Source: Rhodospirillales bacterium Ga0074136
GTDB lineage: Bacteria; Pseudomonadota; Alphaproteobacteria; Acetobacterales; Acetobacteraceae
Assembly (NCBI GenBank): GCA_001464375.1
Contig: LNEW01000145.1
Location: forward strand, 162,330 to 226,329
Length of the DNA stretch: 64,000 nucleotides
Reading direction: 5' to 3'
The notes under the pieces are model-generated. The model searched no databases, was not told the DNA's origin, and worked only from the letters and a program-made list of their open reading frames with translations. The translations under genes and the position numbers were made by a program. Below, piece after piece: positions 40,809 to 49,897 of the stretch (positions are counted from its first letter, which is position 1; every line of letters starts with the position of its first letter).

Positions 40809-43800
40809 ATGAGCCACTTCCTCGATCGCCTGACCTACTTCAGGAAGTACGCGGGCACCTTCAGCAACGGCCACGGAGAAACCACCACCGAGAGCCGCGC
40901 CTGGGAGGAGTCCTACCGGTCGCGCTGGGCGCACGACAAGATCGTGCGCTCCACCCACGGCGCCAACTGCACCGGCTCCTGCTCCTGGAAGATCTACGTC
41001 AAGGGCGGGATCGTCACCTGGGAGACGCAGCAGACCGACTACCCGCGCACGCGCCCCGGTCTGCCCAACCATGAACCGCGCGGCTGTTCCCGCGGCGCGT
41101 CCTACTCCTGGTACCTCTACAGCGCGAACCGCGTGAAGTACCCGATGATCCGCAAGCGCCTGCTGCGCCTGTGGCGCGAGGCGAAGGCGCTGCACGCCGA
41201 TCCGGTGGTCGCGTGGAAGTCGATCCAGGACGACACGACGAAGCGCCGCGAATACCAGCAGGTGCGCGGCCAGGGCGGTTTCGTGCGCGCCACCTGGGAC
41301 GAGGCGGAGGAGATCATCGCCGCCTCCAATGTGCACACCGTAAAGCAGCATGGCCCCGATCGCGTGATCGGCTTCTCGCCCATCCCGGCGATGTCGATGG
41401 TCAGCTACGCCGCCGGCAGCCGGTATCTGTCGCTGATCGGCGGCGTGTGCATGTCGTTCTACGACTGGTACTGCGACCTGCCGCCATCCTCGCCGCAGAC
41501 CTGGGGCGAGCAGACCGACGTGCCGGAATCCGCCGACTGGTACAATGCCGGCTTCATCATGATGTGGGGGTCGAACGTGCCGCAGACGCGCACGCCCGAC
41601 GCGCACTTCATGGCGGAAGCGCGCTACCGCGGCACCAAGGTGGTGACCGTCACGCCGGATTATTCCGAGGCGTCGAAATTCGCCGATCTTTGGCTGCACC
41701 CCAAGCAGGGTACCGACGCGGCGCTGGCGCTGGCGATGGGCCATGTGATCCTGAGCGAATGGCATGCGAAGGGCCGCGGCGACTACTTCATCGACTACTG
41801 CCGCCGCTATTCCGACATGCCGATGCTGGTGATGCTGACCGAGAAGGACGGCCGCCTGGTGCCCGACCGGCAGCTACGCGCCTCCGACCTCGCGGAGAAT
41901 GCCGGCCAGGCCAACAACCCCGACTGGAAGACCGTTGCGCTGAACGATGCGACCGGCGCTGTCTATGTGCCGACCGGGTCGGTCGGCTTCCGCTGGGGCG
42001 AGCAGGGCAAGTGGAACCTCGAGGGTCGCGACGGTGCCACCGGCGAGGAGGTCTCGCCGCGCCTGTCGCTGGCGGGCGGCGACACCGCGCCGGTGACCTT
42101 CCCCTATTTCGGCGATGGCGCCGTTGCCTTCTTCAACCCGACGAATCTCGGCGACACCGTCACGCATGACGTGCCCTTCACCACCGTGACGCTGGCCGAC
42201 GGCAGCACGGCGAAGGTCGCGACGGTCTATGACCTGTTCCTCGCGAACTACGGCGTGACGGGCACGCCGGACTACGACGCCATGGCCCCCTATACGCCCG
42301 CCTGGGCCGAGGCCGTCTGCGGCGTCCCGCGGCAGCAGATCATCACCGTCGCGCGCGAATTCGCCGACAACGCCGAGAAGACTCGCGGCAAGTCGATGGT
42401 CATCCTCGGGGCGGCGCTGAACCACTGGTACCACTCGGACATGAACTACCGCGGCATCATCAACCTGCTGGTGATGTGCGGCTGCATCGGCCAATCGGGT
42501 GGCGGCTGGGCGCACTACGTGGGGCAGGAAAAGCTGCGCCCGCAATCGGGCTGGATCCCGCTGGCCTTCGCCACCGACTGGGGGCGGCCGCCGCGGCAGC
42601 AGAACAGCACGTCCTTCTGGTACGCGCATACCGACCAGTGGCGCTACGAGACGGTGCAGGTGGCCGACATCCTCTCGCCCACCGCGCCGAAGCCGATGAC
42701 GGGCGCGCTGATCGACTTCAACATCCGCGCCGAGCGCATGGGCTGGCTGCCCTCCGCGCCGCAGCTCACGCGCAACCCGCTGACCATCGCTGCCGATGCG
42801 GAGAAAGCCGGGTTGCCGGTGCCGCAATATGTCGCGCAGTCGCTCGCGGCCGGCACGCTCGAGATGTCCTGCGAGGACCCCGACCATCCGGCGAACTGGC
42901 CGCGCAACCTGTTCGTGTGGCGGTCGAACCTGCTGGGTTCGTCGGGCAAGGGGCACGAGTATTTCCTCAAGCACCTGCTCGGGACGCAGCACGGCGTGCA
43001 GGGCAAGGACCTCGGCGAGCAGGGCATGACGAAGCCCGAGGAAGCCGCCTGGCACGACGAGGCGCCGAAGGGGAAGCTCGACCTGCTGGTGACGCTCGAT
43101 TTCCGCATGAGCACCACCTGCATGTATTCCGACATCGTGCTGCCGACGGCCACCTGGTACGAGAAGCACGACCTCAACACATCCGACATGCATCCCTTCA
43201 TCCACCCGCTCGCCGCGGCGGTGGATCCGGCGTGGGAGAGCCGCACCGACTGGGCCATCTTCAAGGGCATCGCGAAGCGCTTCTCATCGATGTCGCAGGG
43301 GCATCTGGGTCGCGAGAAGGACGTGGTGCTCACGCCCCTGATGCACGACAGCCCGGGCGAACTCGGCCAGACGCACCTGGTGCGCGACTGGAAGAAGGGC
43401 GAGGTGGAGCCCATCCCCGGCAAGACCATGCCGGCGGTGACGGTGGTCGAGCGCGACTACCCCAACACCCACGCCCGCTTCAGCGCGCTCGGACCGCTGA
43501 TGGACAAGCTCGGCAACAACGGCAAGGGCATGGCCTGGAAGACCGAGCACGAGGTCGAATTCCTGCGCCACCTCAACGGCACGACGGAAGTCCCCGGCGT
43601 CGAGGGCAAGCTGGCGAAGATCGAGACCGACATCGACGCCTGCGAGGTGCTGATGCACCTGGCACCCGAGACCAACGGCCATGTCGCGGTGAAGGCCTGG
43701 GAGGCGCTGGGCAAGTTCACCGGGCGCGACCACACGCATCTCGCGCGCCCCAAGGAACACGAGGCGATCCGCTTCCGCGACGTGCAGGCGCAGCCGCGCA

Positions 43801-44537
43801 AGATCATCTCCTCGCCCATCTGGTCGGGCATCGAGAGCGAGGAGGTCTGCTACAACGCCGGCTACACCAACGTGCACGAACTGATCCCGTGGCGCACGCT
43901 GACCGGCCGTCAGCAGCTGTACCAGGACCACCCCTGGATGCTGGCCTTCGGGGAGGCGCTGTGCCTCTACCGCCCGCCGGTGGATCTGCGCGCGCATGGC
44001 CCGATGCATGGCGTGAAGCCGAACGGCAATACCGAGATCGCGCTCAACTTCATCACGCCGCACCAGAAATGGGGCATCCACAGCGTCTACACGGACAACC
44101 TGCTGATGCTCACGCTGTCGCGCGGCGGGCCGATCGTGTGGCTCAGCGAGACCGACGCCGCGACCATGGGCATCGAGGACAATGACTGGATCGAGGCCTT
44201 CAACGTCAACGGCGCGCTGTGCGCGCGCGCGGTGGTCTCCCAGCGCGTGCCCAAGGGCATGATCATGATGTATCACGCGCAGGAGAAGATCGTGAACGTA
44301 CCGGGCAGCGAGATCACGCATGCGCGCGGCGGCATCCACAACTCGGTGACGCGCACGACCATCAAGCCCACGCACATGATCGGGGGCTACGCGCAGCTCG
44401 CCTACGGCTTCAACTACTACGGCACGATCGGCACCAACCGCGACGAGTTCGTCATTGTCCGCAAGATGGCGAATGTCGACTGGATGGACGGCCCGCGCGT
44501 GACACCCCAGGCAGCAGACCTCAAGGCGGCGGAGTAA
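40809..44537 (+). CDS. narG: Respiratory nitrate reductase alpha subunit
   Basis: A 1242-residue molybdenum bis-MGD enzyme of the membrane-bound nitrate reductase. The FS0 cluster is bound by the HGANCTGSC histidine/cysteines and a later cysteine in PRGCSRG. The molybdenum ligand is Asp223 in YCDLPPSSPQ, matching E. coli Asp222. The N-terminus MSHFLDRLTYFRK is the vestigial Tat-like start of NarG, which stays in the cytoplasm facing the membrane. It reduces nitrate to nitrite with electrons from quinol via NarI and NarH. ATG 40809 has GGGAAGGA upstream. Confidence 0.97.
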   Translation: MSHFLDRLTYFRKYAGTFSNGHGETTTESRAWEESYRSRWAHDKIVRSTHGANCTGSCSWKIYVKGGIVTWETQQTDYPRTRPGLPNHEPRGCSRGASYSWYLYSANRVKYPMIRKRLLRLWREAKALHADPVVAWKSIQDDTTKRREYQQVRGQGGFVRATWDEAEEIIAASNVHTVKQHGPDRVIGFSPIPAMSMVSYAAGSRYLSLIGGVCMSFYDWYCDLPPSSPQTWGEQTDVPESADWYNAGFIMMWGSNVPQTRTPDAHFMAEARYRGTKVVTVTPDYSEASKFADLWLHPKQGTDAALALAMGHVILSEWHAKGRGDYFIDYCRRYSDMPMLVMLTEKDGRLVPDRQLRASDLAENAGQANNPDWKTVALNDATGAVYVPTGSVGFRWGEQGKWNLEGRDGATGEEVSPRLSLAGGDTAPVTFPYFGDGAVAFFNPTNLGDTVTHDVPFTTVTLADGSTAKVATVYDLFLANYGVTGTPDYDAMAPYTPAWAEAVCGVPRQQIITVAREFADNAEKTRGKSMVILGAALNHWYHSDMNYRGIINLLVMCGCIGQSGGGWAHYVGQEKLRPQSGWIPLAFATDWGRPPRQQNSTSFWYAHTDQWRYETVQVADILSPTAPKPMTGALIDFNIRAERMGWLPSAPQLTRNPLTIAADAEKAGLPVPQYVAQSLAAGTLEMSCEDPDHPANWPRNLFVWRSNLLGSSGKGHEYFLKHLLGTQHGVQGKDLGEQGMTKPEEAAWHDEAPKGKLDLLVTLDFRMSTTCMYSDIVLPTATWYEKHDLNTSDMHPFIHPLAAAVDPAWESRTDWAIFKGIAKRFSSMSQGHLGREKDVVLTPLMHDSPGELGQTHLVRDWKKGEVEPIPGKTMPAVTVVERDYPNTHARFSALGPLMDKLGNNGKGMAWKTEHEVEFLRHLNGTTEVPGVEGKLAKIETDIDACEVLMHLAPETNGHVAVKAWEALGKFTGRDHTHLARPKEHEAIRFRDVQAQPRKIISSPIWSGIESEEVCYNAGYTNVHELIPWRTLTGRQQLYQDHPWMLAFGEALCLYRPPVDLRAHGPMHGVKPNGNTEIALNFITPHQKWGIHSVYTDNLLMLTLSRGGPIVWLSETDAATMGIEDNDWIEAFNVNGALCARAVVSQRVPKGMIMMYHAQEKIVNVPGSEITHARGGIHNSVTRTTIKPTHMIGGYAQLAYGFNYYGTIGTNRDEFVIVRKMANVDWMDGPRVTPQAADLKAAE

Positions 44538-44542
44538 CGGCC

Positions 44543-46108
44543 ATGAAGATCCGCGCACAAATTGCCATGGTGCTCAACCTCGACAAGTGCATCGGCTGCC
44601 ATACCTGCTCGGTCACCTGCAAGCAGGTGTGGACCAGCCGCGAGGGCGTCGAATACGCCTGGTTCAACAATGTCGAGACCAAGCCCGGCATCGGCTACCC
44701 GAAGGACTGGGAGAACCAGGACAAGTGGAAGGGCGGCTGGAAGCGAAACCGCCGCGGCACCATCCAGCCACGCATCGGCGCCAAGTGGCGCATCCTGGCG
44801 AATATCTTCGCCAATCCGAACCTGCCCGAGATCGACGACTACTACGAGCCCTTCACCTTCGACTACACGCACCTGCAGACCGCGCCGGAATCGCAGACCA
44901 TGCCGGTGGCGCGCCCCGTCTCGCTCATCACCGGCGAGCGCATGGAGATCAAGTGGGGCCCGAACTGGGAGGAGATCCTGGGCACGGAATTCCGCAAGCG
45001 CTCGAAGGACCGCAACTTCGAGGGCATCCAGAAGCAGATGTACGGGCAGTTCGAGAACACCTTCATGTTCTACCTGCCGCGGCTGTGCGAACACTGCCTG
45101 AACCCGGCCTGCGTCGCCGCCTGCCCGTCGGGGTCCATCTACAAGCGCGAGGAAGACGGCATCGTCCTGATCGACCAGGAGAAGTGCCGCGGCTGGCGCA
45201 TGTGCGTCTCCGCCTGCCCGTACAAGAAAATCTACTACAACTGGCAGTCGGGCAAGGCCGAGAAGTGCATCTTCTGCTACCCGCGCATCGAGGCCGGTGA
45301 GCCCACGGTGTGCTCGGAAACCTGCGTGGGCCGCATCCGCTACCTCGGCGTGCTGCTGTACGACGCCGACCGCATCGAGGAAGCCGCCAGCACCGAGAAC
45401 GAGCAGCAGCTCTATCGCAAGCAGCTCGAGATCTTCCTCGATCCCTCCGACCCGAAGGTGATCGAGCAGGCGCGGCTCGATGGCGTGCCGGAGGCCTGGC
45501 TCGAGGCCGCCCGCAACAGCCCGACCTACAAGATGTGCATCGACTGGCAGATCGCCTTCCCGCTGCACCCCGAATACCGCACGCTGCCGATGGTCTGGTA
45601 CGTCCCCCCGCTCTCGCCCGTGCAGTCCGCGGTCGAAGCCGGCCATGTCGGCTGGAAGGACGGCCTGCCGGACATCGACAGCCTGCGCATCCCGGTGAAG
45701 TACCTGGCCAACCTGCTCACCGCGGGGGCCGAGGCACCGGTGGTGCTGGCCCTGCAGCGCATGATGGCGATGCGCATGCACATGCGCGCGCGCACCGTCG
45801 AGAACCGCGAGGACCTGGAGATCCTGGCCAAGGTCGGCCTGAGTGCCGCACAGGTCGAGGACATGTACCAGACGCTCGCGATCGCGAACTACGAGGACCG
45901 CTACGTCATCCCGACCACGCACCGCGAATACGCCGAGAACGCCTTCGACCTGAAGTCCTCCTGCGGCTTCTCCTTCGGCCAGGGCTGCTACGACGGGCGC
46001 ACCGTGGGCAACGTGTTCAGCGCGTCCGGCCCGTCGGCCGGGCGCATGGCGCCGCCACGCATCCGCGAGGCGAACGAGGCCGCCCAGCAGCAGGAGACCG
46101 CGAAGTGA
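44543..46108 (+). CDS. narH: Respiratory nitrate reductase beta subunit
   Basis: A 521-residue iron-sulphur subunit carrying electrons from NarI haems to NarG. Four cysteine clusters are visible: CIGCHTCSVTC near the N-terminus, CEHCLNPACVAACP, CRGWRMCVSACPYK with tryptophan replacing one cysteine as in the [3Fe-4S] centre, and CIFCYPRI with PTVCSETC. The gene starts 5 bases after narG and its stop overlaps the GTG start of narJ, so it is in the same operon. Confidence 0.97.
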   Translation: MKIRAQIAMVLNLDKCIGCHTCSVTCKQVWTSREGVEYAWFNNVETKPGIGYPKDWENQDKWKGGWKRNRRGTIQPRIGAKWRILANIFANPNLPEIDDYYEPFTFDYTHLQTAPESQTMPVARPVSLITGERMEIKWGPNWEEILGTEFRKRSKDRNFEGIQKQMYGQFENTFMFYLPRLCEHCLNPACVAACPSGSIYKREEDGIVLIDQEKCRGWRMCVSACPYKKIYYNWQSGKAEKCIFCYPRIEAGEPTVCSETCVGRIRYLGVLLYDADRIEEAASTENEQQLYRKQLEIFLDPSDPKVIEQARLDGVPEAWLEAARNSPTYKMCIDWQIAFPLHPEYRTLPMVWYVPPLSPVQSAVEAGHVGWKDGLPDIDSLRIPVKYLANLLTAGAEAPVVLALQRMMAMRMHMRARTVENREDLEILAKVGLSAAQVEDMYQTLAIANYEDRYVIPTTHREYAENAFDLKSSCGFSFGQGCYDGRTVGNVFSASGPSAGRMAPPRIREANEAAQQQETAK

Positions 46109-46815
46109 ACAAGCGCCTCGCCATCCTCTCGCGCCTGCTCCGCTACCCCGAGGCGGAGCTGCGCGCGGACCTGCCCGACATCGCCGCCGCCATCCCTGAG
46201 GCGGGCTTCCGCCGCGACCTGGTGCCGCGGCTGCTGCGCCTGCCGCGCCGCCTGATGCAGGGCGACGGCCTCGACCGGGAAGAGGAATACGTCCGCCTGT
46301 TCGACCGCGGCCGCGGCACCTCGTTGCACCTGTTCGAACATGTACACGGGGATACCCGCAACCGCGGCCCGGCCATGATCGAACTGGCGCAGGTCTACGA
46401 GCAATCCGGCTACGCGCTGGATGCGCGCGAGCTGCCGGACTTCCTGCCGTTGTTCCTGGAATTCTGCGCGGTCGCACCCGAGGAGGTCGCACGCAACCTG
46501 CTCACGCAATGCGCGCCGATCGTCGATGCGCTGCATGCGCGGCTGCTGGCGCGTGGCAGCCGGGAAGCGCGGCTCTATGCCGTGCTGCTCGCCGCCACCC
46601 TGGCCGAAGTGGGCTGCCGGCCCGCCGCGAAGGCTGATGCCGAGGCCGAGCGCAGCGACGCCGAGGAATTCGCGGACCTCGACGCCGCCTATGAATCCGA
46701 ACCCGTGGTCTTCGGCCCGGAATCCGACCCGGACAAGGAAGGCGCCCGCGCCAAGGTCGCCGCCATGATCCAGCGCCTGCGGCATTTCCGCGGGCCTTCC
46801 GCCACCGCCCGCTGA
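46105..46815 (+). CDS. narJ: Nitrate reductase molybdenum cofactor assembly chaperone
   Basis: A 236-residue TorD-like helical chaperone. It starts with GTG at 46105, overlapping the narH stop (GTGA). RLLRYPEAELRADL near the N-terminus, SLHLFEHVHGDTRNRG and the helix ELPDFLPLFLEFCA match the NarJ family. NarJ binds the NarG N-terminus and allows cofactor insertion and membrane docking. The C-terminal 50 residues are acidic. AAGGAG follows its stop and was presumably the ribosome binding site of narI. Confidence 0.93.
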   Translation: MNKRLAILSRLLRYPEAELRADLPDIAAAIPEAGFRRDLVPRLLRLPRRLMQGDGLDREEEYVRLFDRGRGTSLHLFEHVHGDTRNRGPAMIELAQVYEQSGYALDARELPDFLPLFLEFCAVAPEEVARNLLTQCAPIVDALHARLLARGSREARLYAVLLAATLAEVGCRPAAKADAEAERSDAEEFADLDAAYESEPVVFGPESDPDKEGARAKVAAMIQRLRHFRGPSATAR

Positions 46816-46870
46816 AGGAGAGCGACGATACCTCCACGGATTCCTGTTCGGGATCTACCCCTACATCTGC

Positions 46871-47554
46871 ATGGGCGTGTTCGTCATCGGATCGCTGATC
46901 CGCTTCGACCGCGACCAGTACACCTGGCGTTCCGGGTCGTCGCAGATGCTGCGCGCGAAGCAGCTGCGCCTGGGCAGCAACCTTTTCCACTTCGGCATTA
47001 TCTTCCTGTTCTTCGGCCACTTCGTCGGGCTGCTGACGCCGCACTGGGCCTATGAATGGCTGATCACGCCGGGGCAGAAGCAGATGGTCGCGGTCACCGC
47101 GGGCGGCATCGCCGGCGTCGTCTGCTTCGTCGGCCTCACCATGCTGCTGCACCGCCGCCTGTACGATGATCGCATCCGCCGGACCTCGACCTACGCGGAC
47201 ACCTTCATCCTGCTGCTGCTGTGGGTGCAGCTCTGCCTCGGGCTCGTCACGCTGCCCTTCTCCTTCGGCCATCGTGACGGTTCGGTGATGCTGCAGCTCT
47301 CGGCCTGGAGCCAGGCGATCGTGACCTTCCGGCCCGGTGCGGCAGACCTCATTCGCGGGCTCGACTTCCCCTACCACGCGCATCTCGTGCTTGGCATGAC
47401 GCTGTTTCTCATCACGCCGTTCACGCGCCTGGTGCATATCTTCTCCGCACCCGTCTGGTACCTGTTCCGCTCGTGGCAGATCGTGCGCATGCGAGGGGGC
47501 GCCACCACCCGCCCGGGTCCGGTGGCGCGCCCCGGCACGCAGGCGGCGGAGTAG
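46871..47554 (+). CDS. narI: Respiratory nitrate reductase gamma subunit, start codon region damaged
   Basis: The b-type cytochrome subunit that takes electrons from quinol. Haem histidines are expected in NLFHFGIIFLFFGHFVG and in YHAHLVLGMTLF with TRLVHIF. The conserved N-terminus is present as the codons YLHGFLFGIYPYIC from 46829, but no start codon lies in frame before them: the sequence at 46826-46834 reads CGATACCTC where ATG-(AAC)-TAC-CTC is expected, 7 bases after AAGGAG. Loss of 2 or 5 bases explains this. The first in-frame ATG is 46871, used here, which removes about half of the first membrane helix. A sequencing error is possible. Confidence 0.85.
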   Translation: MGVFVIGSLIRFDRDQYTWRSGSSQMLRAKQLRLGSNLFHFGIIFLFFGHFVGLLTPHWAYEWLITPGQKQMVAVTAGGIAGVVCFVGLTMLLHRRLYDDRIRRTSTYADTFILLLLWVQLCLGLVTLPFSFGHRDGSVMLQLSAWSQAIVTFRPGAADLIRGLDFPYHAHLVLGMTLFLITPFTRLVHIFSAPVWYLFRSWQIVRMRGGATTRPGPVARPGTQAAE

Positions 47555-47559
47555 GCGCC

Positions 47560-48408
47560 ATGGCCGTCCATTTCCATGCGCCACCGCCCAAGGCCGACGC
47601 CGCACCGGCCCAGGCCGGCCCGGCGCTGCCCGAGCACGACATCATCGTCAACGGCACCACCATCACGGCACGCGACGTTGCCGCCGAGATGCAACACCAT
47701 CCCGCGCCGTCGCCCGAAGCGGCCTGGATCGAGGCGGCGCGTGCCCTGGTCGTGCGCCGTCTGCTGCTCGACGCCGCGCGCGACGCCGCGCTGTCGGAGG
47801 ACGACGAGGACGACACCATCGACGCGCTGCTGCGTGCCGAGGTGACGATCCCCGAACCGGACGATGCCGCCGCGCGCCGCTGGCATGCGGCGCACCCCGA
47901 ACGCTTCGGCGCGCCCGAGACCTGGGATGCCTCCCACATCCTGGTCGCTGCCGATCCCGAGGACGAGGCCGAACGTACGGTCGCGCGTACCACCGCGGAG
48001 GCCCTGCTGGCCGAGGTCCTCGCCACGCCAGGCGCGTTGCCCGACCTCGCGCGGCGCCACTCGGCCTGCCCCTCGCGCGAGCAGGGCGGGCATCTCGGCC
48101 GCATCGAACGCGGCAGCACCGTGCCGGAATTCGAGACCATGCTCGCCGGCCTCGAACCCGGCCAGGTCTGCCCGGTGGTGGTGGCGACGCGCTACGGCAT
48201 GCACGTGCTTCACCTGCACCGCCACACGCCGCGACGCGACACCGCTTTCGAGGACGCGCGGCGCGAGGTGCTGGAGGATCTGCGCCGTTCCGCCTGGCAG
48301 GCGGCGGTGCGCCAGACCATCGCCGTGCTCGCTGCCCGCGCCACGATCGAGGGCTTCGTCCTCGGTGCGGATGGCGAGGCCCGGGCCGACGGTCCACTGG
48401 TCAATTGA
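47560..48408 (+). CDS. Parvulin-type peptidyl-prolyl cis-trans isomerase
   Basis: A 282-residue PpiC/NifM-like protein. The parvulin domain contains DASHILVAAD, HSACPSREQGGHLGRI, TVPEFETMLAGLEPG and TRYGMHVLHLH, with the usual histidines. The N-terminal 110 residues form a helical region and an IIVNGTTITA strand, and there is no signal peptide. It starts 5 bases after narI, so it is part of the nar transcript. It may help fold nitrate reductase subunits. No membrane segment was seen. Confidence 0.85.
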   Translation: MAVHFHAPPPKADAAPAQAGPALPEHDIIVNGTTITARDVAAEMQHHPAPSPEAAWIEAARALVVRRLLLDAARDAALSEDDEDDTIDALLRAEVTIPEPDDAAARRWHAAHPERFGAPETWDASHILVAADPEDEAERTVARTTAEALLAEVLATPGALPDLARRHSACPSREQGGHLGRIERGSTVPEFETMLAGLEPGQVCPVVVATRYGMHVLHLHRHTPRRDTAFEDARREVLEDLRRSAWQAAVRQTIAVLAARATIEGFVLGADGEARADGPLVN

Positions 48409-48426
48409 GCGCGGGAGTGCGACGTC

Positions 48427-48945
48427 ATGGAGGGCGGGCAGGCGCAGTTCGGGATGCTCGATCCGGGGCTTTTGGCCGACCCCCTGGCGTTCCTGACCGC
48501 CGAGCATGCGCGCCAGCGTGCGTTGCTCGGACACCTCGAGAGGCTCGCGAGCAACCGGACCGGGTCGCGGGTGGCGATCGCCCGCGCGCTCGCTGCCTGG
48601 CTTGCCTGCGAGCTGCCGCTGCATCTGCGGGATGAGGAAGAATCACTCTATCCGCGCATCGGCGCCGCGGCGTGCTGGGCTGTCCGCCTCCTCAGCGACG
48701 CGAATCGCGCGACAGCCGCGCTGCGACGCACCTTGCGCGCGGACCTCCTCCTGATTGCCGCGGGCCATCGTCCATCCGAGATGTATGCCGCCGCCGCGTC
48801 CGAGTTCATCGCCGGGTATCGCCGCCACCTGGCCATCGAGGAAGGGGAAGTGATGCCCACCGCCCGACGCAACCTGAGCAGAACGGCGCGCGAGCAGATA
48901 ACGCGCGAAATGTCAGCACGCCGCTCGTTGGGCGCGCCGGCATGA
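48427..48945 (+). CDS. Hemerythrin HHE-domain protein
   Basis: A 172-residue four-helix protein. Iron-binding positions are expected in EHARQRALLGHLERL, LPLHLRDEEESLYP and YRRHLAIEEGEVMP. Hemerythrin-like proteins bind O2 or NO at a di-iron centre. It lies 18 bases after the parvulin gene and so probably belongs to the nar transcript, where a role in protection from NO or nitrosative stress is plausible. This function is inferred from location. Confidence 0.85.
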   Translation: MEGGQAQFGMLDPGLLADPLAFLTAEHARQRALLGHLERLASNRTGSRVAIARALAAWLACELPLHLRDEEESLYPRIGAAACWAVRLLSDANRATAALRRTLRADLLLIAAGHRPSEMYAAAASEFIAGYRRHLAIEEGEVMPTARRNLSRTAREQITREMSARRSLGAPA

Positions 48946-49035
48946 CCGATGGAACCCTGCCTGACGGGTGCGACGCCGCGTCGTGCCCGCTTGCCCGTGT
49001 GCGTCCCGTCCTGCGCTTCCCTGGCGGGTGCTGAC

Positions 49036-49827
49036 ATGGCGCGAGGCATTCCACCCCCCGCGCCAAGCGGCGCCCTGCGCCGTCTGGTGGATGGCTTCGA
49101 CCGTTTCCGCGGTCAGCATTTCGAGCAGGACCACGACCTGTACGACGCGCTGCTGGATGGCCAGCGGCCCGAGGTGATGATCATCGCCTGCTCCGACAGC
49201 CGCACGGATCCCGCCATCATCTACGGCGCGAAGCCGGGCGAGCTGTTCGTGATCCGCAACGTCGCCGCGCTGGTGCCGACCTACGAACCCGACCATCGCC
49301 CACGCGGCACCTCCGCAGCGATCGAGTTCGGCGTGAAGGCGCTGGGCGTGCGGCACATCATCGTGCTCGGACATTCCTTCTGTGCCGGCGTGCGCTGCCT
49401 TCTGGAACATGACCATGGCGGCGCGCGCTTCGAATTCGTATCGGACTGGGTGAACATCGCGCGCGAAGTCCGCGACGAGATGGACGGGCTCGTGACGGAT
49501 GCGGAGCGCGCGGTGATTGCCCGCCGTGCCGAACAGGCGTCGGTTCTGGCCAGCCTGCGGCACCTCGCCACCTATCCCTTCGTCGCCGAAGGCGTGGAGG
49601 CGGGGCGCCTCGCGCTGCATGGCTGGTACTTTCATTTCGGCTGGGGCCTGTTGCAGGCGGCGGAGTCGCTGCACGGGCCCTTTCGACAGGTCGATGGCGG
49701 CACGCCGCCCGCGCCCGCGCTCGGCGTAGCCGAGGCCGCCCCCCCGCTGCCCTGCCTCAGGCCGGGGCCTGGGCCGGCGCGCCGCTGCGACGCTGCCGGC
49801 GTTCCCGCGCGCCCCACGGAACCCTAA
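49036..49827 (+). CDS. Beta-class carbonic anhydrase
   Basis: A 263-residue zinc enzyme. The zinc ligands are Cys52 and His113/Cys116, in ACSDSRTDP and LGHSFCAGV, with the conserved Asp54-Arg56 dyad. It interconverts CO2 and bicarbonate in the cytoplasm. ATG 49036 was chosen over an in-frame ATG at 48949, as it gives a typical N-terminus. The last 35 residues are proline- and alanine-rich and probably disordered. It is separate from the nar operon by 90 bases. Confidence 0.9.
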   Translation: MARGIPPPAPSGALRRLVDGFDRFRGQHFEQDHDLYDALLDGQRPEVMIIACSDSRTDPAIIYGAKPGELFVIRNVAALVPTYEPDHRPRGTSAAIEFGVKALGVRHIIVLGHSFCAGVRCLLEHDHGGARFEFVSDWVNIAREVRDEMDGLVTDAERAVIARRAEQASVLASLRHLATYPFVAEGVEAGRLALHGWYFHFGWGLLQAAESLHGPFRQVDGGTPPAPALGVAEAAPPLPCLRPGPGPARRCDAAGVPARPTEP

Positions 49828-49897
49828 GCCGTCGGGGCTTGCACGAGCGGCGCCTGATCGTGACCCGGCACATCATCGGCTATCGCCGCGCGGGAGC

